The position numbers were made by a program, and so were the translations under genes. A stretch of 64,000 nucleotides of DNA, taken from contig NZ_JACNMJ010000007.1 of the NCBI RefSeq assembly GCF_014526325.1, positions 151,531 through 215,530 of the forward strand, in the 5' to 3' direction. Shown here piece by piece: positions 1 through 8,519 of the stretch. Origin of the DNA: Psychroserpens algicola. Its GTDB lineage: Bacteria; Bacteroidota; Bacteroidia; Flavobacteriales; Flavobacteriaceae. Positions within the stretch are counted from its first letter, which is position 1. Every line of letters begins with the position of its first letter. Below the pieces are notes generated by a model, which was not told the DNA's origin, made no database searches, and worked only from the letters and a program-made list of their open reading frames with translations.

Positions 1-424
1 AAGCTATCATTGCCAAATTCCAAAAATATGAACCATTAATATGCTTTTTAAATTCACTGTATTGTTCTTTAGAAATAGCAATAGTTTTTTCAGATACAGA
101 ATTTTTTATTTCATTCGCATCGTAGGATTTCACAATTAACCTAAAATTATCTTGACTCAATTTTTCAATTCTGAAAAGCCTGTTCTTTCCAAATGAATCT
201 AGAAAATCAAACCTATAGCATTCGTAATCCGAATCAGTTAATTTTGGTTCTTTTAGAGAATCATGAAATTTACTCACCCATTGAATAATTTCAGTACTGT
301 CTTTTTGAAATTCCGATAGAGTTATTTCAGATTCTGAGTTAATTGATTCAGTTTTTTCAGATCTAGAATTGCAGCCTATTAGTAAAGCGAAAATTATTAA
401 ATAAAGTATCTCTAAGTTTCTCAT
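1..424 (-). CDS. Putative lipoprotein, 3' end outside the window
   Basis: An open minus-strand frame starts at ATG 424-422 and runs off the left edge (at least 141 codons). The N-terminus MRNLEILYLIIFALLIGC is a lipoprotein signal with the lipobox LIGC and acceptor Cys18. It is followed by a Ser/Glu-rich linker typical of flavobacterial lipoproteins. The rest is soluble, with no recognised domain. Its own attC should lie left of position 1; site 1 follows on its promoter side. The reading frame and signal are seen directly; the function is unknown. Confidence 0.75.
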   Translation of the reverse strand, partial: MRNLEILYLIIFALLIGCNSRSEKTESINSESEITLSEFQKDSTEIIQWVSKFHDSLKEPKLTDSDYECYRFDFLDSFGKNRLFRIEKLSQDNFRLIVKSYDANEIKNSVSEKTIAISKEQYSEFKKHINGSYFWNLAMIA

Positions 425-439
425 GTTTTAATTAAACAT

Positions 440-562
440 AACGGTTTTGTATATGAAAAGTAGCGGATTTTACTCACGGACTTTTCGGTTTGGTACTGCC
501 TTAAATTTATAAAATTCATTTTCGATTAAGCACTTAAACCGCTATTTTTTATATACGTTGTT
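440..562 (-). repeat. attC-like site 1 (diverged)
   Basis: Outer boxes AACG and CGTTGTT are kept, with a TATAT arm near both ends. The centre is unlike the other sites: AAGTAGCGG faces CCGCTATTTT and there is no GGAAAATCC hairpin. It encodes the last residues of the HxlR gene. Confidence 0.7.
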
Positions 563-937
563 GTACGCTGGCTTTTTTCCATTTTCTATTATTCTACATT
601 GTTCAAATTCCATTTCGGGATAAGCTTCATTTGCCCAATCACTTAATTGTCTTAATACAGGCAAAAGACCAATTGCTTTTTCAGTCAATGAGTATTCAAC
701 TCTCGGTGGAATTTCAGCAAACGACTGCCTCAAAAGCAAACCATCACTTTCTAATTCTTTCAGTTGATTAGTCAGCACCTTTTTTGAGATTGTAGGAATA
801 AGTGTATTTAACATTCCAAATCGCATAGAACCATTAGATAGTAGATAGAGAATTATGGGTTTCCATTTATTACCAATGATGTTCATCGTATGCACAAGGG
901 AACAAGCATTTGGATTGTCTATATATTTTCTTGCCAT
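542..937 (-). CDS. HxlR-family winged-helix regulator
   Basis: 131 aa, the normal HxlR length. Residues ~12-105 form the winged helix: CSLVHTMNIIGNKWKPIIL, then MRFGMLNTLIPTISKKVL and PPRVEYSLTEKA. Cys12 sits where YodB/HypR-type members carry the redox-sensing cysteine. It is divergent from the + strand oxidoreductase gene at 1043, with a perfect 16-bp palindrome between them. This suggests that it controls the adjacent stress operon, probably in response to quinones or electrophiles (inferred). The last residues, NNVYKK, are encoded by attC site 1. Confidence 0.88.
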   Translation of the reverse strand: MARKYIDNPNACSLVHTMNIIGNKWKPIILYLLSNGSMRFGMLNTLIPTISKKVLTNQLKELESDGLLLRQSFAEIPPRVEYSLTEKAIGLLPVLRQLSDWANEAYPEMEFEQCRIIENGKKPAYNNVYKK

Positions 938-994
938 TAGTTACTTTTTGGTTACCACTATTTGTTCAAATGAAAATATAATAGTTTCTTTTTT

Positions 995-1010
995 AAACTA
1001 ATATTAGTTT
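995..1010. promoter_or_regulatory. Palindromic operator candidate for HxlR
   Basis: AAACTAATATTAGTTT is a perfect 16-bp palindrome in the 105-bp intergenic region between the divergent HxlR and oxidoreductase genes. An upstream AGTTTCTTT and a downstream AGTTTCTTT give a second, direct-repeat element. A TATAAT-like box follows at 1023-1029, just before the ATG at 1043. Its position fits autoregulation plus control of the operon; binding is inferred. Confidence 0.6.
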
Positions 1011-1042
1011 CTTTGTGAAACAAATATAATCAAAATTTTAAA

Positions 1043-1624
1043 ATGAAAAATATTTTTATAATCAACGGTCATCAGAAATATCCATTTTCTGAAGGAAAAT
1101 TAAACGCAAGTTTAACTGAAAAAGCAGAAGATTACTTTAAAAGTAATGGCTATAATATCAAGAAAACTAAAATGGAAGATAATTATGATGTCAATGAAGA
1201 AATTGAAAAATTTAAATGGGCAGATGTTGTCTTTTTTCAAACACCTTTAAATTGGATGGGTGTAAGCTGGTCATTCAAAAAATACATTGATGAAGTATTT
1301 TCGATGGGTATGATGGGCGTAATGTCTAATGGTGATGGTAGAAGTAAGGAAGCACCAAAGATGAATTACGGATTAGGTGGAAAGTTAAAGGGAAAGTATA
1401 TGATGTCAGTAACGGCTAATGCGCCAAAAGAAGCATTTAACAATCCAGAGGAAACTTTTTTTAATGGAATGAGTGAAGATGACCTTTTAAAACCAATGCA
1501 TCTTAATTTTAAGTGGTTTGGTTTTGAACAATTGCCAACATTTATGGCATATGATGTAATGAAAAATCCAGAAATAGAGAATGATTTTAATCGTTTTGAA
1601 AATCATTTAAAAGCAAACTTTTAA
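1043..1624 (+). CDS. MdaB-type NAD(P)H:quinone oxidoreductase
   Basis: 193 aa, flavodoxin-like fold. The N-terminal NIFIINGHQKYPFSEGKLN matches the FMN/FAD phosphate-binding start of the MdaB group. WADVVFFQTPLNWMGVSW and the following KYIDEVF form the central strand and flavin-contact loop. Family members reduce quinones by two electrons in the cytosol. It is the first gene of a + strand operon, with the peroxiredoxin-like gene starting 11 bp downstream. It is oriented against nearly all other genes of the array, so it must have its own promoter, probably under the HxlR regulator. Confidence 0.85.
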   Translation: MKNIFIINGHQKYPFSEGKLNASLTEKAEDYFKSNGYNIKKTKMEDNYDVNEEIEKFKWADVVFFQTPLNWMGVSWSFKKYIDEVFSMGMMGVMSNGDGRSKEAPKMNYGLGGKLKGKYMMSVTANAPKEAFNNPEETFFNGMSEDDLLKPMHLNFKWFGFEQLPTFMAYDVMKNPEIENDFNRFENHLKANF

Positions 1625-1634
1625 AGTATTAATT

Positions 1635-2153
1635 ATGAATAGACCAACACCAAAACATACAGCACCAGATTTACAGTTTCCATTATTGGATGGAAATCAA
1701 TGGAATTTAGCAGACCAAAAACCAGACAACTTTACATTAGTTGTTTTTTACCGTGGGCTACATTGTCCTATTTGTAAAAAGTATTTACAACAGTTACAAG
1801 AATTGTTACCACAATTTCAGCAAAGAGGTGTTAATGTCGTAGCAGTAAGTATGGATACTGAAAAGAGAGCAAGACTTTCTCGTCAAAAGTGGGAATTACC
1901 TAATCTTACTTTGGGATATGAGTTATCAGAATCCACAGCAAGAGATTGGGCTTTGTATTTAAGTGCAGGCGTAAAAGATGGAGAGCCAAGTGAGTTTAGT
2001 GAACCAGGATTATTTTTAATTGACAATAATAATCAAGTTTATTATTCTTCTATAAACAGTAACCCTTGGGGAAGACCATATTTACCATCTTTTGTAAAAG
2101 CAGTAGATTACATTATTACAGCAGATTATCCAGCTCGTGGAGAAATGTTATAA
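1635..2153 (+). CDS. Peroxiredoxin-like (AhpC/TSA) protein
   Basis: 172 aa with a thioredoxin fold. The active-site loop reads GLHCPICKKY, with Cys44 and Cys47 in a CPIC arrangement rather than the usual TxxC of Prx. FTLVVFYRG precedes it and VNVVAVSMD follows, as in AhpC/TSA proteins. It belongs to the peroxiredoxin-like family often found next to HxlR regulators and flavodoxin-fold oxidoreductases. A thiol peroxidase or disulfide reductase activity is likely; the substrate is unknown. Confidence 0.82.
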   Translation: MNRPTPKHTAPDLQFPLLDGNQWNLADQKPDNFTLVVFYRGLHCPICKKYLQQLQELLPQFQQRGVNVVAVSMDTEKRARLSRQKWELPNLTLGYELSESTARDWALYLSAGVKDGEPSEFSEPGLFLIDNNNQVYYSSINSNPWGRPYLPSFVKAVDYIITADYPARGEML

Positions 2154-2162
2154 CTTTACATT

Positions 2163-2588
2163 ATGGATGCAACAACAAAAGAAAGACTGATTCGTCTTGC
2201 TGAAGACGATATTCCTATTCATAAATATTTTGGATTAAAAGTAGATACCATTGAAAAAGATTTTATAAGAGTAAAAGTCCCTTTTAGAAAGGATTTAGTT
2301 GGAGATATCCGTACCAATCATTGGCACGGTGGAATTATTGCTACAATTTTAGATTCTGTTGGTGGTGCAATTGGTATAGCCAATTTTGATTCAGCAGAAG
2401 ACAAGCTGTCAACAATAGATTTGCGAGTGGATTATTTAAGATTTGCAGATGGAAAAGATTTAATTTTTGAAGGAAAGTTGGTCAGAATGGGAAACCGAAT
2501 TATGGTAACCAAAATGAAAGCTTTACAGGAGAATATATTAATAGCAGAAGGTAAAGGAGTGTATAATTTTATACGTGCAAAAAAATAA
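2163..2588 (+). CDS. PaaI/YigI-type hotdog thioesterase
   Basis: 141 aa, a single hotdog domain. HWHGGIIATILDSVGGAIG carries the HGGxxxxxxD signature of PaaI-type acyl-CoA thioesterases; LSTIDLRVDYLRFA is the central strand. It starts 9 bp after the peroxiredoxin-like gene and is therefore in the same operon. A detoxifying or aromatic-acyl thioesterase role is plausible; the substrate cannot be told. Confidence 0.85.
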   Translation: MDATTKERLIRLAEDDIPIHKYFGLKVDTIEKDFIRVKVPFRKDLVGDIRTNHWHGGIIATILDSVGGAIGIANFDSAEDKLSTIDLRVDYLRFADGKDLIFEGKLVRMGNRIMVTKMKALQENILIAEGKGVYNFIRAKK

Positions 2589-2594
2589 TTTCTA

Positions 2595-3728
2595 TTGAAG
2601 AAAACATTCAAATATTTAGTTCAAAATAGGCATGCCACATGGTTGGAGCTTTTTTTTGATTTGGTTTTTGTGTCCAGTATAGGTATTGTTACGCATCAAC
2701 TTGCACATACGCATCACAATCATATAGACCCTAAACAAATTTGGATGTTTCCTCTTCAATTCCTATCTATTTGGTGGATTTGGACGCTACATACCTTATT
2801 CGCTAATCGTTTTGATACAGATAGTAGGTACCATAGAATTTCAAGTTTAGCCATCATGTTTTTAATGATAACAATGACTGCCTTTTTAGGCAGTGATTTA
2901 TTTGAAAACTATGGGTTGTTTATTGGCTTTTATGCAGTTATTCAAATAATTATTGCGGGCTTGTATATTAATTCTACTAAAGCACTTAATGAGTCAAAAG
3001 AGTATGCTAATAAATGCGGTTTAATAATTATTATTGGAACAATTATTACGGGTATTTCATTTCTCTTCCCTGATCCTTATAGAGAAATTACTTTAGTTTT
3101 AGGAATCGTCTTTGAAATGATAGCTTTTATTCTTGTAAGCAAAAACAAGAATGTACCTCCAGTACATAAAGAGCATTTAGTTGAAAGAATTGGTCTTCTT
3201 TCCATTATACTTTTAGGTGAATCTATTATTAGTTTAACAACAGCCTTAAGAGATATTAATTGGGATGCATTGAGTGTCATTGCTGCCGTTACTGGATTTA
3301 TAATGATAGGATTAATCTGGTGGATTTATTATGATAGCTTTCATGTAATGGAAAGATTAAAAGCAATGAAGAATGGTTTTACTCTTATTTATTCTCACTT
3401 CTTTCTTGCTATGGGATTTGTAATATTAGCTAATGTCATCAGACATGCTATTTTGAATGATTTAAACCAAAACGATTTTAGGGTACTAGCAATAGTAGGA
3501 ATGTGTTTCTTTTATGTAGGAAAACAAACCATATATTTTAAATTTTTACCACCTTTCAGAAAACCAATAGTTATCAATACACTTATTTGTGTTTTTATAA
3601 CAGTGGGTTCAACGTTTCTTCCAAAAATTGAATATGCACTTATCGGAGTAACAATTGGAATGTTATACTACACAATAGGGAATTTTAAGTTTACATTGAC
3701 AAAGGACGTGTCGAGATTTTTGGATTAA
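2595..3728 (+). CDS. Low temperature requirement protein A (LtrA) family membrane protein
   Basis: About 377 aa with roughly ten hydrophobic helices. The opening HATWLELFFDLVFVSSIG is the LtrA family hallmark. The frame begins with TTG at 2595, six bases after the thioesterase stop; no ATG fits better because the LtrA motif starts within 20 codons. It is the last gene of the + strand operon. The function of LtrA is not established. The low-scoring opposite-strand frame inside it is a shadow. Confidence 0.85.
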   Translation: MKKTFKYLVQNRHATWLELFFDLVFVSSIGIVTHQLAHTHHNHIDPKQIWMFPLQFLSIWWIWTLHTLFANRFDTDSRYHRISSLAIMFLMITMTAFLGSDLFENYGLFIGFYAVIQIIIAGLYINSTKALNESKEYANKCGLIIIIGTIITGISFLFPDPYREITLVLGIVFEMIAFILVSKNKNVPPVHKEHLVERIGLLSIILLGESIISLTTALRDINWDALSVIAAVTGFIMIGLIWWIYYDSFHVMERLKAMKNGFTLIYSHFFLAMGFVILANVIRHAILNDLNQNDFRVLAIVGMCFFYVGKQTIYFKFLPPFRKPIVINTLICVFITVGSTFLPKIEYALIGVTIGMLYYTIGNFKFTLTKDVSRFLD

Positions 3729-3761
3729 TAATGATTTGAAATCGTTTTTCAGCTTGCGTAC

Positions 3762-3883
3762 AACGTGTTGTGTATGGCTAGTTGCGTTGGTTAGGTCTAA
3801 TTTAGTAAAAGAAAACGAACCAGAGGAAAATCCGAAGGATTTTCCGAGTACACACAGATTAGCAATTAGTTATACACGTTGTT
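3762..3883 (-). repeat. attC-like site 2 (type A)
   Basis: AACG...CGTTGTT ends, GTGTATGGCTAGTTGCG arm, apical hairpin GAAAATCC-GAAG-GATTTTCC. The outer R-box sequences GCGTACAA (end of cassette 1) and TTGTACGC (start of cassette 2) are complementary. Confidence 0.88.
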
Positions 3884-3895
3884 GTACGCAGTTTT

Positions 3896-4333
3896 CTACT
3901 TTAAATATTCGATAATTTGGTTTAATTCTTCATCTGAGTATTTGAAATTGTGACTATTACCCATGTTTCCGTAATTTTCTTTAATAGCAATTGCAAAATT
4001 GTCTTTTACTAAAATTAATGAATCTTGTTTGGTCAGATACAGTTTAAAATATTCAATTTCCATTTCTTCAAGAGCGTTATCTAAATTATAATGCAACTGA
4101 CTTTTTCCAGGGTGACACATATTGCAGTCCGTTTGGAAAATTTCCTTACCAGCTAGGAACCCAAGAGAAAGTTTCTCTTCTTTGACTTTAATTTGCTGGT
4201 TTTTAGTTGACTTTTCATCAAATTCCGTAAATCCATTTTTATTGATTATGAATATGAAAAATACAACTAGCAGAATCAGAATTATACTGGAGATGGCGGC
4301 AATCCGAAGTATGATTTTTTTTGTGTTAATCAT
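3896..4333 (-). CDS. Membrane-anchored c-type cytochrome-like protein
   Basis: 145 aa. Residues ~8-32 form one transmembrane anchor (IAAISSIILILLVVFFIFII). The periplasmic part has one heme-c motif CNMCH near residue 73, followed by a short helical domain with NYGNMGNSHNFKYSDEEL, in which a Met could serve as axial ligand. This is a small electron carrier or oxidoreductase partner; the partner is unknown. Its ATG directly abuts the TGA of the upstream 149-aa gene (no gap), so the two are translationally coupled. Confidence 0.7.
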   Translation of the reverse strand: MINTKKIILRIAAISSIILILLVVFFIFIINKNGFTEFDEKSTKNQQIKVKEEKLSLGFLAGKEIFQTDCNMCHPGKSQLHYNLDNALEEMEIEYFKLYLTKQDSLILVKDNFAIAIKENYGNMGNSHNFKYSDEELNQIIEYLK

Positions 4334-4777
4334 TCAGAGTTCAGTTTTTATTAAGTCCCGTGCGTTTTTAATTCCGCAACCAATTACAAAAATTCGAGTT
4401 CTCCAATCATTCATTCCTCCATAGGGAATTTTGTCAGTCCAATATTCAATTCCACGTTTTTTGAGTTCGGTTAATATTTGCTCGACTTCTGTGTCAGATT
4501 TATACATTCCAATATAATTCCGATTTGCGTGTTCGTCTGCTTTTATTGCTTTCAGAGCATATTGAACAGCGTTTTTCTCGGTAGCAAAGTATTCCAAAAT
4601 ACTTTTTTCTCCACGTTCTGTATAATACCATTGGTAAAGTCCACCATTATTTTCAAGTCCACGACCTTCATAAATAGTATTTCCATTTATGCTATAACTA
4701 TTCATTGGATAGCAATTTTCTTTCAGCCATTTTTCCAATTCAATAATTGTCTCTATTTGCGATTCAGTTTCGTGCAT
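4334..4777 (-). CDS. Small protein of unknown function
   Basis: 147 aa from the ATG at 4777; two codons upstream is only a TTG. It is soluble and acidic. The pattern YQWYYTERGEKSILEYFATEKNAVQYAL is reminiscent of small cytosolic immunity-type proteins, but no family is recognised. It is the first gene of a two-gene cassette with the cytochrome-like gene. Function not assigned. Confidence 0.65.
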   Translation of the reverse strand: MHETESQIETIIELEKWLKENCYPMNSYSINGNTIYEGRGLENNGGLYQWYYTERGEKSILEYFATEKNAVQYALKAIKADEHANRNYIGMYKSDTEVEQILTELKKRGIEYWTDKIPYGGMNDWRTRIFVIGCGIKNARDLIKTEL

Positions 4778-4792
4778 TCTCAAATTGCGTAC

Positions 4793-4919
4793 AACGGTTT
4801 TGTGTATGGCTAGTTGCGTTGGCGAGAACTAAGTTAGTAAAAAGGAAACGAACCAATAGGAAAATCCGCTAGGATTTTCCGAGTACACACAGACCAAGCA
4901 ATTGGTTATACACGTTGTT
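4793..4919 (-). repeat. attC-like site 3 (type A)
   Basis: Type A arms; apical hairpin GGAAAATCC-GCTA-GGATTTTCC is a perfect 9-bp stem. Ends AACG and CGTTGTT. Confidence 0.88.
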
Positions 4920-4940
4920 AGGCACTGGCTTTTATTCAAC

Positions 4941-5624
4941 TCAGACAATGTAAACCATTATATTCCAAAACATATGAAAAACAATTGATGGTCCAATTGA
5001 TTCCGATTTATAATATAAAATTCCAGATATTATTCCTCCAAATATTGTCAAATAGAATAAATGCCAATCTTGATTTGAGGATTCCAATATCAAATTCATA
5101 TAAGGCGAATGAATTAAAGCAAACAATAGAGAAGCCAATAAAATTGCAATTATTTTATTTAGTTTTTTCTGTAAATTATTCTGGATATATTCTCTAAAGA
5201 ACAATTCTTCTCCGATAGGAATCATTAGGATAGCAGAAATCATATTTATATTCTTGAATTTTGGCAAGCCATCAAATCTATAAGCAATATAGTATTCAGT
5301 TCCGAATAATAAGTTGTAAATCTGTTTTAAAGGTGTTTGCATAAATACAAATGAAATACCCAATATTAGAGCAAATAAATACCATTTTCGATGAGTTTTT
5401 TTAATAAGATTTTTGAAAGTCCGTTTTCTTACAAAATAGATAAAAATCAAAACTCCAATTAATTGTAAAGTTCCTTGAATTAAGAAATAATATTTGTAGT
5501 GGCTTTCGAATCCAATTGTTTCTGCTATAAGAGACCAAGAACCGATAAGTTCAATTCCAATGAGATAGAGTAGAGTAGCCAAAATGGCTTTTAGAATGCT
5601 TATCAATTCGTTATTCAATATCAA
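4941..5624 (-). CDS. CPBP family intramembrane metalloprotease
   Basis: 227 aa with about six transmembrane helices. All CPBP (CAAX protease/bacteriocin-processing) motifs are present: EELFFR (EExxxR), FALIH (FxxxH) and HMFWN (HxxxN). The family cleaves membrane-associated peptides or prenylated proteins and is often linked to bacteriocin immunity. The start is probably TTG at 5624; no ATG precedes the first helix. It is the only gene of its cassette. Confidence 0.85.
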   Translation of the reverse strand: MILNNELISILKAILATLLYLIGIELIGSWSLIAETIGFESHYKYYFLIQGTLQLIGVLIFIYFVRKRTFKNLIKKTHRKWYLFALILGISFVFMQTPLKQIYNLLFGTEYYIAYRFDGLPKFKNINMISAILMIPIGEELFFREYIQNNLQKKLNKIIAILLASLLFALIHSPYMNLILESSNQDWHLFYLTIFGGIISGILYYKSESIGPSIVFHMFWNIMVYIV

Positions 5625-5645
5625 TGGTTTTTTCAGCTTGTGCCT

Positions 5646-5772
5646 AACGTATTTGTGTATGATTTCGTTGTGTTGGCTAGGTCTAAATTAATAAAAGAAA
5701 ACAGACCAGAGGAAAATTCCGCAGGAATTTTCCGAGTACAAACAGAACGAACAATGAATTATACACGTTGTT
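5646..5772 (-). repeat. attC-like site 4 (type B)
   Basis: Type B: GATTTCGTTGTGTTGGC arm and apical hairpin GGAAAATTCC-GCA-GGAATTTTCC (10-bp stem, 3-nt loop). Confidence 0.88.
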
Positions 5773-5793
5773 GTGAGCTGGACTTTTTTCTTA

Positions 5794-6411
5794 TTAATCA
5801 TTTATTTTTGAGAAATCGAAATTCTTAACACTATCCAATAATCCGCTTATTCTGTTCAAATTTACTTCAATATTGCTATTCCAATCTCTCATTAAAAAGC
5901 CAGAATTTGTTTTGGCTAGTAAATGAAATACAAATTTGTAATTATCAATAATTTCAAATTGTCCTTTTATACTCTCTAAAAAAAAGATTGGTATTACAAC
6001 TGTATTTCCATCATTTTTGGATTTAATAAGTCCTTTTCTTTCATCTTGTAATTTTTTAATCAATTCCACATATTGAGTAATTCCTTTTTTTAATTTTGAC
6101 ACAAGCAAATAAAGAAATACTTGCCCAAGTTCTGTACTTAAACAAACTCTTTTTTCCTCAATTTTAACAAGTTTAGAATCAAGATAAGTATCACCAAAAG
6201 GATACGCATTTATGTATTCTTCGGTATAAATGTCTCTATAACTTAATTCAGTAAACCTTTTTAGTTGTTCAAGATGCTTATCTCTTACGATATAATGTTT
6301 AGGATTATAGCATCTATAAAAACCGTCGTTATAATATGTTTGATTTTCATAAAATCTTTTTGTTAATACTTGATAGGGAATTGATAATCTATCATATTCT
6401 TCTGAAGTCAT
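5794..6411 (-). CDS. Hypothetical protein
   Basis: 205 aa from ATG 6411. It is soluble, rich in Tyr, Lys and Glu, with predicted alternating helix/strand and no signal peptide. The first 60 residues are aromatic-rich (YYNDGFYRCYNPKHYIV). No family is recognised. It is the sole gene of cassette 4. Confidence 0.65.
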   Translation of the reverse strand: MTSEEYDRLSIPYQVLTKRFYENQTYYNDGFYRCYNPKHYIVRDKHLEQLKRFTELSYRDIYTEEYINAYPFGDTYLDSKLVKIEEKRVCLSTELGQVFLYLLVSKLKKGITQYVELIKKLQDERKGLIKSKNDGNTVVIPIFFLESIKGQFEIIDNYKFVFHLLAKTNSGFLMRDWNSNIEVNLNRISGLLDSVKNFDFSKIND

Positions 6412-6441
6412 AATGTTTCTTGGTTTAGTCGTCTTGCTTAC

Positions 6442-6566
6442 AACGGCTTCGTGTTATGATATGTTGCGTTGGTAAGGAACTAAGTTAATAAAAAGTCACG
6501 AACCAGAGGAAAATCCGTAGGATTTTCCGAGTAGGCTAGAAGGAGCAATATATTATACACGTTGTT
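6442..6566 (-). repeat. attC-like site 5 (type C)
   Basis: Type C: GTGTTATGATATGTTGCG arm, apical GGAAAATCC-GTA-GGATTTTCC, and GTAGGCTAG in place of the usual GTACACACAG. Confidence 0.87.
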
Positions 6567-6907
6567 GCCTACAGTAGCTTTTGATTTTTTCGATGAAAAC
6601 TTCAAGTTAGATATTCCGTTTTTATTATTCCTTCACAATTTTGATTCCGCAAACATGATTAAATTCTGAGGAGTTTGTGATTCCACGTTTGAGTAAATAA
6701 TTCCACAACGAGCATAATTCCGCAAGAGTGATTTTCCACGTCCAGTTCCGTTTTTTGTAACGTTAATAAATTCCACAAACTTGCTCAAATTCCGTCTAGT
6801 TTGTCATTCCACATTTGAGTTGAAATTCAGCGTATTTTATTCCGAAATATCCTTTGTTTTTTTAATTCCGAACTGTTTGCGTCTGAGTCGATTCCGCTAT
6901 TGTTGGC
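6567..6907. other. Gene-less cassette, family nc3, copy 1
   Basis: 341 bp with no credible gene on either strand. It opens TAGCTTTTGATTTT and closes GATTCCGCTATTG, as does copy 2 at 50566. In between it is a string of degenerate repeats built from AATTCCGC, TTGCTCAAATTCCGT and TTTGAGT. The function is unknown; it may be an RNA, a protein-binding array or a decayed gene. Confidence 0.6.
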
Positions 6908-7030
6908 AACGTATTGTGTATGATTTCGTGCGATAGAAAATCGATAGATTTTCCGTTGCCTCGAAATTATAGATTAAATATAAGAATTAAAAATTGAAGC
7001 AATTTTTAAGCATGAATTATACACGCTGTT
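6908..7030 (-). repeat. attC-like site 6 (type D, nc1-specific)
   Basis: Type D: short arm GTGTATGATTTCGTGCG, apical GAAAATC-GATA-GATTTTC, AT-rich right half ending CGCTGTT. This type is always found on the low side of an nc1 body. Confidence 0.87.
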
Positions 7031-7419
7031 AGCCACTTTAGGGCAACACGAACCATTGGATGTGAAAAAGAAAGCTGATTATCACATGCAACCGAATCAT
7101 AAATGCTTTGATGAATTTGGCAGATACACCCAAGAACCCGTTACAATCATAAAAAGGTACAGGTCACACTCAAGCATTTAGGTTGCAACATTGTTTTAAA
7201 TACAGACACCTTTTTTGGAAAAGAACGATTCATAACGCACCACTAAAATTTGGCAAGTATGTATAAGATTCCGACAAGTTTGAAAAATACACGAACCACA
7301 GAGCGTTTGGTTCTTCAAAAAAGGATAGAAGGGAAGTTGTTTAAATCAAATCCGGAACATTTGTGCTAGAAACTACTTTAGATAAAACACCAGAATTTTG
7401 CTCATGCACTATTGTTGCT
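7031..7419. other. Gene-less cassette, family nc1, copy 1
   Basis: 389 bp, no intact gene. It starts AGCCACTTTAGGGCAAC and ends CACTATTGTTGCT. An internal hairpin GAACCA-CAGAGCGTT-TGGTTC lies at 7293-7313. Broken + strand translation such as TDYHMQPNQKCF is suggestive of a decayed gene but no full frame exists. Confidence 0.7.
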
Positions 7420-7542
7420 AACGTATTTGTGTATGGCTAGTTGCGTTGGGTAGGTCTAATTTAGTAAAAGAAAACGAACCAGAGGAAAATCCGTAGGATT
7501 TTCCGAGTACACACAGAATAGCAATTAGTTATACACGGTGTT
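7420..7542 (-). repeat. attC-like site 7 (type A)
   Basis: Type A with GGTTAGGTCTAATTTAG-like spacer variant; apical GAAAATCC-GTA-GGATTTTC; right end CGGTGTT. Confidence 0.87.
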
Positions 7543-7553
7543 GTACAACGTTT

Positions 7554-7964
7554 TTATTCCATTTCCCATTGTTCTAAATCTTCTACTGGATTTGGTAATC
7601 TACCATCTAACCATTTCATTAATGTTCCAGGTTTAAATTCCTTGTCCTTTGTCTCAATTATCCAAGATAAAAAGTCTTCTGGTCCGCCATTCATATAAGG
7701 TGCAGGTGAGACTGGGTAAAAAACGGTTGGTAATCTTTCATTAATCGAAAGGTAATTGACGACACAACCTAATTCTTGAACTACATTCCAAGCTAATTGA
7801 TTTGTTATGTCAAGTTGAAATTTCACCCACCAAAATCCTTCATCATCCGAACCGAATGAAATAGGTTTTGTCATTGAAGGTATTTTTTCTAAATATTCTA
7901 TTAATGTCTTAAAAGCTCTTTCGTCCAATGTTATATTTCGATTAGTGTGTTTTTTCGTAAGCAA
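7554..7964 (-). CDS. Hypothetical protein, second gene of a pair
   Basis: 136 aa reading from TTG 7964, overlapping the upstream gene by 34 bp; a later start is possible. Soluble, Trp-rich (EGFWWVKFQLD, FLSWIIETK, EDLEQWEME). It resembles small cytosolic immunity-type proteins in size and composition, but no family is recognised. The overlap suggests translational coupling to the DUF1493-like gene. Confidence 0.6.
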   Translation of the reverse strand: MLTKKHTNRNITLDERAFKTLIEYLEKIPSMTKPISFGSDDEGFWWVKFQLDITNQLAWNVVQELGCVVNYLSINERLPTVFYPVSPAPYMNGGPEDFLSWIIETKDKEFKPGTLMKWLDGRLPNPVEDLEQWEME

Positions 7965-8371
7965 AATTCTCCTTTTAACTTACAAACTATTAAGTCTCCA
8001 AATGTCAAATCAATTTTTTCGTTTTTCTTAGGAAGAAAAGAATTGTCAAAAGGTGTATTGATCTTTGGAAAAATCCATTTTATGATTCGAGTGACAATAA
8101 GAAACGGTAAAGTCAAAAGTCCGATTAAAGCATTACTTCCATTAAATAATACTCCTTCACTTTCAAAATGCTGGCTGTAATCAAACTTGTCAAAATTCAG
8201 ATTATTCTTTGTTACAAATTCCTCTAATAAAAAATAATTGTCACCTCCCCAAAGTCCTAAATCTTCGGCTATTTTTGTGTTCAGTCCGTTTACATTATCT
8301 CCAGAAGCATTTTCAAGGAAGTCTTTAACCTCCTTATATACTTTTCTTAATTGATTAAATTCAACTTTCAT
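7931..8371 (-). CDS. DUF1493-like (acyl-carrier-like fold) protein
   Basis: 146 aa. The first ~75 residues follow the DUF1493 pattern: IAEDLGLWGGDNYFLLEEF, then NFDKFDYSQHFESEG. A hydrophobic segment (NALIGLLTLPFLIVTRIIKWIF) follows and probably contacts the membrane. DUF1493 proteins have an acyl-carrier-like fold, and their role is not established. First gene of the pair with 7554-7964. Confidence 0.65.
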   Translation of the reverse strand: MKVEFNQLRKVYKEVKDFLENASGDNVNGLNTKIAEDLGLWGGDNYFLLEEFVTKNNLNFDKFDYSQHFESEGVLFNGSNALIGLLTLPFLIVTRIIKWIFPKINTPFDNSFLPKKNEKIDLTFGDLIVCKLKGEFCLRKNTLIEI

Positions 8372-8388
8372 TTAGATTAATGTTGTAC

Positions 8389-8511
8389 AACGTATTTGTG
8401 TATGGCTCGTTGCGTTGGTTAGGTCTAATTTAGTAAAAGAAAACGAGCCAGAGGAAAATCCGAAGGATTTTCCGAGTACACACAGAATAGCAATTGGCTA
8501 TACACGTTGTT
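8389..8511 (-). repeat. attC-like site 8 (type A)
   Basis: Type A arm GTGTATGGCTCGTTGCG matched by GCAATTGGCTATACAC; apical GAAAATCC-GAAG-GATTTTCC. Confidence 0.88.
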
Positions 8512-8519
8512 GGCTGTAG

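Noticed and set aside
4122..4424. Long opposite-strand frames over the cytochrome-like and neighbouring genes
   Set aside because: Antisense shadows with poor composition; the minus-strand frames carry a heme motif and a transmembrane anchor.
6567..6907. nc3 as a small ORF gene
   Set aside because: Stops in every frame at short intervals, and the two copies differ by indels not in multiples of three.
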